From the NCBI GenBank assembly GCA_036245525.1, contig BTPG01000003.1, forward strand, positions 210,177,934-210,241,933: a stretch of DNA of 64,000 nt, read 5' to 3'. This DNA comes from Semisulcospira habei. Its lineage: Eukaryota > Mollusca > Gastropoda > Semisulcospiridae. Under the pieces are notes generated by a model that saw only the letters and a list, made by a program, of their open reading frames with translations, was not told the origin of the DNA and made no database searches. This document shows positions 19,885-32,033 of the stretch, one piece after another. How positions within the stretch are numbered: position 1 is the stretch's first letter; every line of letters starts with the position of its first letter. A program made the translations under genes and the position numbers.

Positions 19885-20099
19885 CTGTACGAAACATTTT
19901 ATGTAGAAACAATAAAAGTCATACCGTTAAGTTTGCTTTTATTGTAATCACTATCAAAACGACTTTCTCCTGAAAACAGAAAACATACAAAAATAGAAAA
20001 GTAAACAACATCATCATCGACAACAACAACAAAAATACCAAAATGAAAAACCCAATCAGAATGTATTTCTAGAGCGACCTGCTTGATGGGTTCGCAGTG

Positions 20100-22835
20100 T
20101 CTCCTGCATAAATGTTCTCAGTATTCTCAGTATGTCTTCAATAAAGCCGGACAACAGGGACAACTTAAGTTATGAATGTTCTCAGCATTCTTAGTATGTC
20201 TTCAATAAAGCCGGACAACTGGGCCAACTTAAGTTATGAATGTTCTCAGTATTCTTAGTATGTCTTCAATAAAGCCGGACAACTGGGCCAACTTAAGTTA
20301 TGAATGTTCTCAGTATTCTCAGTATGTCTTCAATAAAGCCAGACAACTGGGCCAACTTAAGTTATGAATGTTCTCAGTATTCTCAGTATGTCTTACAATA
20401 AAGCCGGACAACATGGTCAACTCAAGTTATGAATGTTCTCAGTATTCTCTGTGTCTTACAATAAAGCTGGACAACAGGGCCAACTCAAGATATGAATGTT
20501 CTCAGTATTCTCATTATGTCTTACAATAAAGCCGGACAACAGGGCCAACTCAAGTTATGAATGTTCTCAGTATGTCTTACAATAAAGCCGGACAACAGGG
20601 CCAACTCAAGTTATGAATGTTCTCAGTATGTCTTACAATAAAGCCGGACAACAGGGCCAACTCAAGTTATGAATGTTCTCAGTATGTCTTACAATAAAGC
20701 CGGACAACAGGGCCAACTCAGGTTATGAATGTTCTCAGTATGTCTTACAATAAAGCCGGACAACAGGGCCAACTCAAGTTATGAATGTTCTCAGTATTTT
20801 CAGTATGTCTTACAATAAAGCCGGACAACAGGGCCAACTCAAGTTATGAATGTTCTCAGTATTCTCAGCATGTCTTACAATAAAGCCGGACAACAGGGCC
20901 AACTCAAGTTATGAATGTTCTCAGTATGTCTTACAATAAAGCCGGACAACAGGGCCAACTCAAGTTATGAATGTTCTCAGTATATCTTACAATAAAGCCG
21001 GACAACAGGGCCAACTCAAGTTATGAATGTTCTCAGTATATCTTACAATAAAGCCGGACAACAGGGCCAACTCAAGTTATGAATGTTCTCAGTATATCTT
21101 ACAATAAAGCTGGACAACAGGGCCAACTCAAGTTATGAATGTTCTCAGTATGTCTTACAATAAAGCCAGACAACAGGGCCAACTCAAGTTATGAATGTTC
21201 TCAGTATATCTTACAATAAACGGGACAACAGGGCCAACTCAAGTTATGAATCTTCTCAGTATGTCTTACAATAAAGCCGGACAACAGAGCCAACTCAAGT
21301 TATGAATGTTCTCATTATGTCTTACAATAAGGCCGGACAACAGGGCCAACTCAAGTTATGAATGTTCTCAGTATATCTTACAATAAAGCCGGACACCAGG
21401 GCCAACTCAAGTTATGAATGTTCTCAGTATGTCTTACAATAAAGCCGGACAACAGGGCCAACTCAAGTTATGAATGTTCTCAGTATGTCTTACAATAAAG
21501 CCGGACAACAGGGCCAACTCAAGTTATGAATGTTCTCAGTATTCTCAGTATGTCTTACAATAAAGCCGGACAACAGGGCCAAGTCAAGTTATGAATGTTC
21601 TCAGTATGTCTTACAATAAAGCCGGACAACAGGGCCTACTCAAGTTATGAATGTTCTCAGTATATCTTACAATAAAGCCGGACAACAGGGCCAACTCAAG
21701 TTATGAATGTTCACAGTATATCTTACAATAAAGCCGGACAACAGGGCCAACTCAAGTTATGAATGTTCTCAGTATGTCTTACAATAAAGCCGGACAACAG
21801 GGCCAACTGAAGTTATGAATGTTCTCAGTATATCTTATAATAAAGCCGGACAACAGGGCCAACTCAAGTTATGAATGTTCTCAGTATATCTTACAATAAA
21901 GCCGGACAACAGGGCCAAATCAAGTTATGAATGTTCTCAGTACGTCTTACAATAAAGCCGGACAACAGAGCCAACTCAAGTTATGAATGTTCTCAGTATA
22001 TCTTACAATAAAGCCGGACAACAGGGCCAACTCAAGTTATGAATGTTCTCATTATGTCTTACAATAAAGCCGGACAACAGGGCCAACTCAAGTTATGAAT
22101 GTTCTCAGTATATCTTACAATAAAGCCGGACAACAGGGCCAACTCAAGTTATGAATGTTCTCAGTATATCTTACAATAAAACCGGACAACAGGGCCAACT
22201 CAAGTTATGAATGTTCTCAGTATGTCTTACAATAAAGCCGGAAAACAGAGCCAAATCAAGTTATGAATGTTCTCAGTATGTCTTACAATAAAGCCGGACA
22301 ACAGGGCCAACCCAAGTTATGGATGTTCTCAGTATGTCTTACAATAAAGCCGGACAACAGGGCCAACTCAAGTTATGAATGTTCTCAGTATGTCTTACAA
22401 TAAAGCCAGACAACAGGGCCAACTCAAGTTATGAATGTTCTCAGCAAGTCTTACAATAAAGCCGGACAACAGGGCCAACTCATGTTATGAATGTTCTCAG
22501 CATGTCTTACAATAAAGCCGGACAACAGGGCCAACTCAAGTTATGAATGTTCTCAGTATGTCTTACAATAAAGCCGGACAACAGGGCCAGCTCAAGTTAT
22601 GAATGTTCTCAGTATGTCTTACAATAAAGCCGGACAACAGGGCCAGCTCAAGTTATGAATGTTTTCAGTATGTCTTACAATAAAGCCGGACAACAGGGCC
22701 AGCTCAAGTTATGAATGTTCTCATTATGTCTTACAATAAAGCCGGACAACAGGGCCAACTCAAGTAATGAATGTTCTCAGCATGTCTTACAATAAAGCCG
22801 GACAACATGGCCAACTCAAGTTATGAATGTTCTCA
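20100..22835 (-). repeat. 56-bp intronic minisatellite, about 48 units
   Basis: The unit is ATGAATGTTCTCAGTATGTC, TTACAATAAAGCCGGACAAC, AGGGCCAACTCAAGTT. Units at the left edge (20110-20560) are about 65 bp because TATTCTCAG is doubled; the rest are 56 bp with single-base variants. It fills the intron between exons 3 and 2. The matching intron of cassette A has one diverged unit near 17276-17345. Confidence 0.95.
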
Positions 22836-22839
22836 GTAT

Positions 22840-22968
22840 ATGATATCTATGTCCCTTGCTGACACCACTTTGAATTCATGTTTCTGGGACATCGCGGTTT
22901 TCTTAGATCTTGAATTAAGGAAGGTTGCACAAATACAGTCTGAGTCAGTTGGCATTGAACGGGTTAAA
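22840..22968. mobile_element. Half of a TTAA-type MITE
   Basis: This is related to the right half of 9294-9509 (CTTGCTGACACCACTTTGAA, ...GAACGGGTTAA). Its left half is missing, where the 56-bp array abuts. Confidence 0.5.
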
Positions 22969-23167
22969 GCAAGACATGGAGAACCAGAAGCAATGGCAAA
23001 GGTAAGCAACCAAAGCCCATTCGTATGCAGGTCGCTTTAATAAGAATTTGGTGTCCATAGTGTCAGACAACAGATGCACCTATAATAATCACAATCGCAT
23101 TGTTGTACTTAAACTGAGATACTTAACACACACACAATCTATTGTCTAATCAATGACACATGCTTAC

Positions 23168-23296
23168 TTTCAAGACATGTGGGACCTTTCCACCCTGGAT
23201 TGCACGTGCAGCTTCCACTGACCTTGTTACACACGTCTTTACAGTTACTGCTGCATCTTTCTTTACAGTCCAGACCAAAAGATCTGTCCCGGCATT
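23168..23296 (-). CDS. EGF-like exon 2 (cassette B)
   Basis: It is 129 bp, phase 1 in and out; acceptor TTCTTATAG, donor GTAAGC. It encodes CRDRSFGLDCKERCSSNC, KDVCNKVSGSCTCNPGWKG and PTCLE. It is the undisturbed version of exon 5 and keeps the Cys that exon 5 has lost. Confidence 0.75.
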
Positions 23297-23329
23297 CTAT
23301 AAGAAGAGAAGAGGTAAAGGTGCTGGGGA

Positions 23330-25040
23330 AAGTAAGCTGATAACAAACATGGGACATGCATGCGGCCCTCACAGTCTGATAACAAAAAATGGGACATGCA
23401 TTTGGCCCTCAAAGTCTGATAACAAACATAGGACATGCCTACAGCCCTCACAGTCTGATAACAAACATGGGTCATGTATGCAGCCATCACAGTCTGATAA
23501 CAAACATGGGACATGCATCTGGCCCTCACAATCTGATAACAAAAATGGGACACGCATACGGCCCTCACAGTATGATAACAAACATGGGACACGCATGCAG
23601 CCCTCACAGTCTGATAACAAACATGGGACATGCATGCGGCCCTCACAGTCTGATAACAAACATGGGACATGCATGCGGTCCTCACAGTCTGATAACAAAC
23701 ATGGGACATGCATGCGGCCCTCACAGTCTGATAACAAACATGGGACACGCACGCGGTCCTCACAGTCTGATAATAAACATGGGACATGCATGCGGCCCTC
23801 ACAGTCTGATAACAAACATGGGACATGCATGCGGCCCTCACAGTCTGATAACAAACATGGGACATGCATGCGGCCCTCACAGTCTGATAACAAACATGGG
23901 ACATGCATGCGGCCCTCACGGTCTGATAACAAACATGGGACATGCATGCGGCCATCACAGTCTTATAACAAACATGGGACATGCATGCGGCCCTCACAGT
24001 CTGATAACAAACATGGGACATACATGCGGTCCTCACAGTCTGATAACAAACATGGGACATGCATGCGGCCCTCACAGTCTGATAACAAACATGGGACATG
24101 AATGCGGCCCTCACAGTCTGATAACAAACATGGGACATGCACGCGGTCCTCACAGTCTGATAACAAACATGGGACATACATAATTCTTCCAGCGCTAGCC
24201 TCACCTATTCTGGTTTGTGAGTAAACATGGGACATGCATGCGCCCTCACGGTCTGATAACAAACATGGGACATGCATGCGGTCCTCACAGTCTGATAACA
24301 AACATGGGACATGCATGCGGCCCTCACGGTGTGATAACAAACATGGGACATGCATGCGGCCCTCACAGTCTGATAACAAACATGGGACATGCATGGGCTT
24401 TCACAGTGTGATAACAAACATGGGACATGCATGCGGCCCTCACAGTCTGATAACAAACATGGGACATGCATGTGGCCCTCACAGTCTGATAACAAACATG
24501 GGACATGCATGTGGCCCTCACAGTCTGATAACAAACATGGGACATGCATGCGGCCCTCACAGTCTGATAACAAACTTGGGACATGCATGCGGCCCTCACG
24601 GTCTGATAACAAACATGGGACATGCATGCGGCCCTCACAGTCTGATAACAAACATGGGACATGCATGCTGTCCTCACAGTCTGATAACAAACATGGGACA
24701 TGCATGCGGTCCTCACAGTCTGATAACAAACATGGGACATGCATGCGGTCCTCACAGTCTGATAACAAACATGGGCATGCATGTTTCCCTCACAGTCTGA
24801 TAACAAACATGGGACATGCATGCGGCCCTCACGGTCTGATAACAAACATGGGACATGCATGCGGCTCTCACAGTCTGATAACAAACATGGGACATGCATG
24901 CGGTCCTCACGGTCTGATAACAAACATGGGACATGCATGCGGTCCTCACCGTCTGATAACAAACATGGGACATGCATGCGGCCCTCACCGTCTGATAACA
25001 AACATGGGACATGCACGCGGCCCTCACAGTGTGAGGCATG
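23330..25040 (-). repeat. 39-bp intronic minisatellite, about 44 units
   Basis: The unit on the plus strand is CTGATAACAAACATGGGACA followed by TGCATGCGGCCCTCACAGT. The period is 39 bp (13 codons), so long frames without stops exist on both strands in several frames. These translate to MHVPCLLSDCEGR-like repeats and are artefacts: the array lies in the intron between exons 2 and 1. It is interrupted at about 24181-24225 by a piece of the dispersed repeat found at 38584. Confidence 0.95.
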
Positions 25041-25209
25041 AAGGGTCACAAGTTGTAACGCTATTCAAAACAACTTCAAGGGGTGCCCGGTGGTAAAACA
25101 ATCTCAAAGCTGACAAAGCTCAGCGAGTAATAACTGGATGTCGACATCATGCACACCTCAAAAGTAAACATGTCACTGTTTTGTTCTATTTTGTTCTCTT
25201 GTCAAGTAC

Positions 25210-25350
25210 CTTGTGTACACCATGGCGGCTGCAGTCCTGGGTTCTTACACCCTGAGCCACAGTATCCCGTCACCTTGTCACACGGAACACCGTCACGGCA
25301 CTCACCACACACCTGGTCACAACCACTGTCCCAGTAACGGGCGCTGCAAC
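25210..25350 (-). CDS. EGF-like exon 1 (most upstream seen)
   Basis: It is 141 bp, phase 1 in and out; acceptor TCATGTAG, donor GTACTT. It encodes CSARYWDSGCDQVCGECRDG, then VPCDKVTGYCGSGCKNPG and a short end with WCTQ. Upstream (25.4-64 kb) I find only transposable elements, so the exons for the signal peptide and N-terminus either lie outside the window or are lost. Exon 1 has its own sequence type, not duplicated in cassette A. Confidence 0.65.
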
Positions 25351-25775
25351 CTACATGAGTGTATATATCTCAACATGATCGACTGCAGGATTCAAGTCAC
25401 ACCAAATATATACTGATCAACAAAAGAAACGCGAAATGTCAAACGTTGTTTCACTTACTAAAACTTATTAACTGTAAAGAGATCACTTGCGTGACAGGTG
25501 TCTGAGTACTGCCAGCCAGTTAAAATCGGTCTGCATGGTGTGCAAGTTAACACTTTAAAGTTAAGATGCTTTGGTATGGGAAACAACGTTTGAATTTTTT
25601 TGAGGTTTTTTTGTTCATCAGTATTTATGTTCACTTTACGCTTTATTCGTATAATCTCCGACAATCGTATTCTAGAAATTAAGCGTAATCTTGCACAAAA
25701 TAAGTTTGTTAAAATTACACATTTTCATTCACGCTGGCACATTGCATTGGCTGCACTCAGAACGTCTAGCATGAA

Positions 25776-27668
<1,893 letters not shown>

Positions 27669-27680
27669 TAAATGTACGTA

Positions 27681-29999
27681 TTTGAAAAATGCTATTACAA
27701 AATCCTCTGCAGAAGTCTTGGGTTTCGCCAGAAAGAAGAACAAAGACTGGTTTGACGAAAACGATGTAGAGATCCAGGAACACCTAGCAAAAAAAAGAGC
27801 CGCCCATCAGGCACACCTAGCCCAGCCTTCCTGCCCTGTGAAGAAGTCTGCCTTCCGCCTCGTCTGCAGCAGTCTCCAGCGCAAGCTCAGAGATCTCCAG
27901 AATGAGTGGTGGACCAGACTTGCACAGAGGACCCAGCTTTGTGCTGACAATGGTGACTACAGGGGCTTCTACGAAGCACTGAAAGCAGTGTATGGCCCCA
28001 GGCACCTGGTACAAAGTCCCCTGCGAAGCGCGAATGGCCAGGAACTCCTCACAGATAATACCTCCATCTTGAACCGCTGGTCGGAATACTTTCAGAGCCT
28101 CTTCAGCGCTGAGCGCACTGTTCAAGAAGCAGTCGTCATACAAATCCCACACCTCCCAGTAAAGGTTGAATTGGACGAACCGCCCACCGCTGAAGAGACC
28201 CTCACAGCCATCCACCAGCTCAAGAGTGGCAAAGCAGCAGGCATTGATGGAATACCGCCAGAGATCTGGAAACATGGAGGCACAGCACTGCACAACAAGC
28301 TCCATGACCTCTTTCTCTGCTGCTGGGAGGAAGGAACACTACCAAAAGATCTCCGTGATGCAGTCGTTATCACCCTGTACAAGAACAAAGGCGAGAAGTC
28401 TGACTGTTCCAACTATAGGGGAATTACCCTGCTGTCCATTGCTGGGAAAATCCTTGCAAGGCTGCTCCTGAATCGGCTGGTACCTGCCGTCGCTGAAGAC
28501 CAACTCCCAGAGGGCCAGTGTGGCTTCAGAGCAAACAGGAGCACCACCGATATGGTCTTTGTGCTGAGACAGCTACAGGAGAAGTGCCGCGAGCAGAACA
28601 AAGGGCTGTACGTAACATTTGTCGACCTAACAAAAGCGTTCGACACTGTGAGCAGGCAAGGCATGTGGCAGATCCTGGAGCGACTTGGCTGTCCCCCAAA
28701 GTTCCTCAACATGATTGTCCAGCTACACGAGGACCAGCAAGGCCAGGTCAGACTCAACAATGACCTCTCAGAACCATTCCCTATTCTCAACGGCGTAAAG
28801 CAGGGCTGCGTGCTGGCACCGACCCTCTTCACCATCTTTTTTAGCATGATGTTGAAGCAGGCCACAGTGGACCTTGATGATGACGATGCAGTGTACATCA
28901 GGTATCGTCTCGATGGCAGCCTGTTCAACCTCAGACGACTGCAGGCCCACACGAAAACCCTAGACCAACTGATTCGTGAGCTGCTTTTTGCTGATGATGC
29001 TGCCCTCGTTGCACACACAGAGAGAGCCCTGCAGCGCATCACGTCTTGCTTCGCAGATGCTGCCCAGCTCTTTGGACTCGAGGTCAGTCTGAAAAAGACA
29101 GAGGTCCTCCATCAGCCGGCACCCAAGACAGTGTATCGCCCTCCTCACATCACCATTGGCGAGTCTGAACTAAAGTCAGTGCACCAGTTTACTTACCTTG
29201 GCTGCATTATCACGTCGGACGCCAAGCTGGACAAGGAGCTTGACAGCAGGCTGGCAAAAGCGAACAGCGCTTTCGGGCGACTTTTCAAGCGGGTGTGGCA
29301 CAATCAACAGCTGAAAACAGGCACCAAGATCAGCGTGTACAGAGCTGTGGTCCTCACCACCCTGCTGTATGGTTCCGAGTCCTGGGCCCTCTACCGCAGC
29401 CAACTACGACTCCTCGAACGCTTCCACCAGCGCTGCCTGCGTACCATCCTGGGCATTCACTGGAGTGACTATGTCACCAACGTCGAGGTCCTTGAACAGG
29501 CTGAAACTGTGAGCATCGAGGCTTTGCTGTTGCGGACACAGCTCCGCTGGGCGGGGCATGTCTCCAGGATGGAGGATCATCGCCTACCAAAGATCACCCT
29601 GTTCGGCGAGCTTGCTACTGGACACCGTGACAGAGGGGCACCAAAGAAGAGATACAAAGACTGTCTCAAGAAGTCACTTAGTGCCTGCCAAATCGACCAC
29701 CACCAGTGGTCTTCGCTTGCTGCGGACCGTGACACCTGGCGCTCCACCATTTACAAGGCAGCTGTCTCCTTTGAGGACTCTCACAGAGCTAGCCTTAAGG
29801 ACAAGCGGCTCAGGAGAAAAAACAGAGATGCCGCAGCTCAGAACCCCGGCCATACCTTCCCCTGCAGCCACTGCGGTCGAACCTGCCTGTCTCGGATTGG
29901 CCTCCGCAGCCACGAACAAGCCTGCAGACGTCGTGGGCAACTCCTATAAAATCTTCGTTCGCGAAGTCAAGCCAAGAGAGAGATGAGAGATGAAAAAAA
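27681..29999 (+). mobile_element. LINE B copy 1, open 755-codon frame, inserted in LINE A
   Basis: The insert is flanked by TAAATGTACGTA at 27669-27680 and 30000-30011. The frame runs without a stop from the left edge to 29949. It has the RT fingers region (SGKAAGIDGIPPEIWKHGG), palm motifs FVDLTKAFDTVSRQG, GVKQGCVLAPTLF and ELLFADDAALVA, then the thumb and a C-terminal domain with WAGHVSRMEDHRLPK. It ends in a zinc-knuckle-like CSHCGRTCLSRIGLRSHEQAC region (C-x2-C-x12-H-x4-C). The endonuclease is missing by 5' truncation. The open frame indicates a young insertion. Three more copies lie at 53862, 58695 and 63247. Confidence 0.88.
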
Positions 30000-30011
30000 T
30001 AAATGTACGTA

Positions 30012-31964
30012 ATAGATTCTACTATGTACGGCAGGGATAACTTAAGTATTTGCGGGCTGATGTCATCAGGCCCCGAAGACTTTTTATTTGGTAGTTTACT
30101 AATGAGCAATCCCACCTCATGAACTGATAGCAAGGGAATGCTGAAGGGGTCTGTGTCCTCTGTTCTGTGTTTACAGAATTCAGAAAGCAAATTAGAACAT
30201 TCATACTTACTGCTATTAATTGAGGCATTTAGAGTTTCAGCGACTGAAAGAAAATGATTATTAAAAGTTTCTGCAGTAAGACTGCTCGGAATGGTTGTTG
30301 AAGTGCCAGGGCAGCCTTTAGTTAGAGTGTTTAATAGGCGCCAGATAGTGGAAGTATCCTTACTGTCTTTCACTGTGTCACGGATTAACCTTTTCCTTGC
30401 CTCTCTGATCATGTACTTAACACGGTTACGTTGTTGCTTGAATTCAGGAAATAGTTTTCGACTACGCAGATCATCTCTGAGCGCCATCGCTTGCATTATT
30501 TCTGGGGTTAACCATGGAGGAAGTGTTTGATTTAGCCCTTCTCTGACGAAGGGGTGCGTGTTTGTTTAATACAGTTAGAAAAAGAGTGTACCAAATAGAA
30601 AGTTGATTGTACATTGCTTAACGTCCCGCCAGCAACAAGGCTTTCTCAGGACGTGCCTGCACTGCTTGTGAAAAAAAAAAATAAAAAAATAAACAGAACA
30701 TTGAATGTAGGTCGCCAGCCGTTCAAATACATTAAATAAACCTAACACATGGGGACTAAATAAAGCTAAGACCATTTAGCAACACACATCCAATATCAAG
30801 AGCTACAGGCAGTGCAGACAGTAGGGAGAGTTTTAAAAAGGCAAATACAGGTGAATGGACAAAGGGTAGACAGAAACACATGCCCCAGAATAGAGAGAAA
30901 AACCCACCCTGTGGGGCTGACCAGGGTGACCCCGGGAACTAAAAAATACCTAACCCCACCCAAGTCCCCCAGGGCAGACTCGGGTGGGGCCAAATAGAAA
31001 GTGCAGTGTCCGGGTCATTGGAGAGAAGTATATCGTTGAACGGAGTATTATTTAAATCAAATAGGAATTTATTATGGTTAAAGTTCTTGAATGATCGATA
31101 TGTTATGGTTGTATGGCCGTTCTTTTTTGCTTTCGGAATCTTTTTTGACCATGAACAAACAACTGGATAGTGATCACTAACACTTAGATTTGAAACCTCA
31201 ACATTATAGACGGCTTTGGGTTTATTAGTGTATATGTGGTCTATAAGTGAGGACGTATTCTGAGTAATTCTGGTGGGCGATTTTACTAACTGGACTAGAC
31301 CAAACAATGAAGATATTGTATCCCACGCAGTGTGATTCTTAAGGAAGTCTATATTAAAATCTCCCATGAGAAGAAGGTCAGCCTTTCTTTTGCACGCTCT
31401 ATCAAGGATCTGACTAAAATGGTCATACCATTCAAAAGTGGCGGCAGGGTTTCTGTAAAGGAATCCAACTAGTAGCGGTGTCGATTTAGGGCATTTCACT
31501 TCCAACCACAAACACTCTACGTCTGCTGTTTCCAAGTCCAAGCGTCTATGGACTAAATGCTGAATGGAGTTGTGAATGTAGACAGCGATGCCTGTTTGAC
31601 CTGAGGACGAGGGGTCTCTCCTAGTCAAGGAAAAATTAGGAATACTAATGGCTTCATCGCTCACACACGAGCTCAGGCGCGTCTCACTAAGCCCAAATAA
31701 ATGAAACGGTGTGGGATTGCTAATGTAGACAGATATATCGGTTAGTTTATTGTACAAATGAAAAACACTGAGATGCCCTATTCGCATAACTTTCAAATTT
31801 ATGTCTATTACGGAGTAAGGCAAATTTGTACAGAACAAACAACAACAACAACAAAATAAAATGTCAAAAGAAGGGAGTATACGTTGAGATTATTAAATGA
31901 AACAGCACAAATGCCTATGTATATATAAAGCTGGTAAATGGATAAGACACAATGAAATGATTTA

Positions 31965-31966
<2 letters not shown>
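30012..31966 (-). mobile_element. CR1-like LINE A, 5' half (endonuclease and linker)
   Basis: The apurinic-type endonuclease domain lies at about 31000-31838: GHLSVFHLYNKLTDIS, GLSETRLSS, GIAVYIHNSIQ, LLMGDFNIDF, LIDHIYTN and SDHYPVVCS are the recognisable steps, including the catalytic Asp and His residues. The linker and N-terminal RT (KQQRNRVKYMIREARKRL, KKSSGPDDISPQILKL) lie at 30012-30496. A SINE-like insert splits it at 30604-30989. The 5' end abuts a second (GA)n tract at 31967. Confidence 0.8.
30604..30989 (-). mobile_element. SINE-like insert in LINE A
   Basis: 386 bp flanked by the 13-bp duplication CCAAATAGAAAGT at 30591-30603 and 30990-31002. It has no coding capacity. In minus orientation it ends GACGTTAAGCAATGTACAAT. 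The same 3' end occurs at 55995-56070. Length, duplication and lack of frames point to a SINE or other non-autonomous retroposon. Confidence 0.75.

Positions 31967-32032
<66 letters not shown>
31967..32032. repeat. (GA)n tract between LINE A 5' end and LINE C 3' end
   Basis: 66 bp of GA. It is followed at once by CAATGAACAATGAACAATGA, the tandem 3' tail of LINE C in minus orientation. Confidence 0.97.

Positions 32033-32033
<1 letters not shown>

Noticed and set aside
20100..25040. CRISPR-like array (regular repeats of 39 and 56 bp)
   Set aside because: There are no unique spacers between repeats; units are directly adjacent. The genome is eukaryotic, and no cas genes occur.
23160..25096. 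Long repetitive proteins on both strands (up to 313 codons) in the 39-bp array
   Set aside because: They exist because the unit is a multiple of three without stops. The array lies in an intron of the receptor gene, and equal frames occur on both strands.
27817..29940. Antisense frames opposite LINE B copy 1
   Set aside because: They are shadows of the RT frame and carry no recognisable domain.
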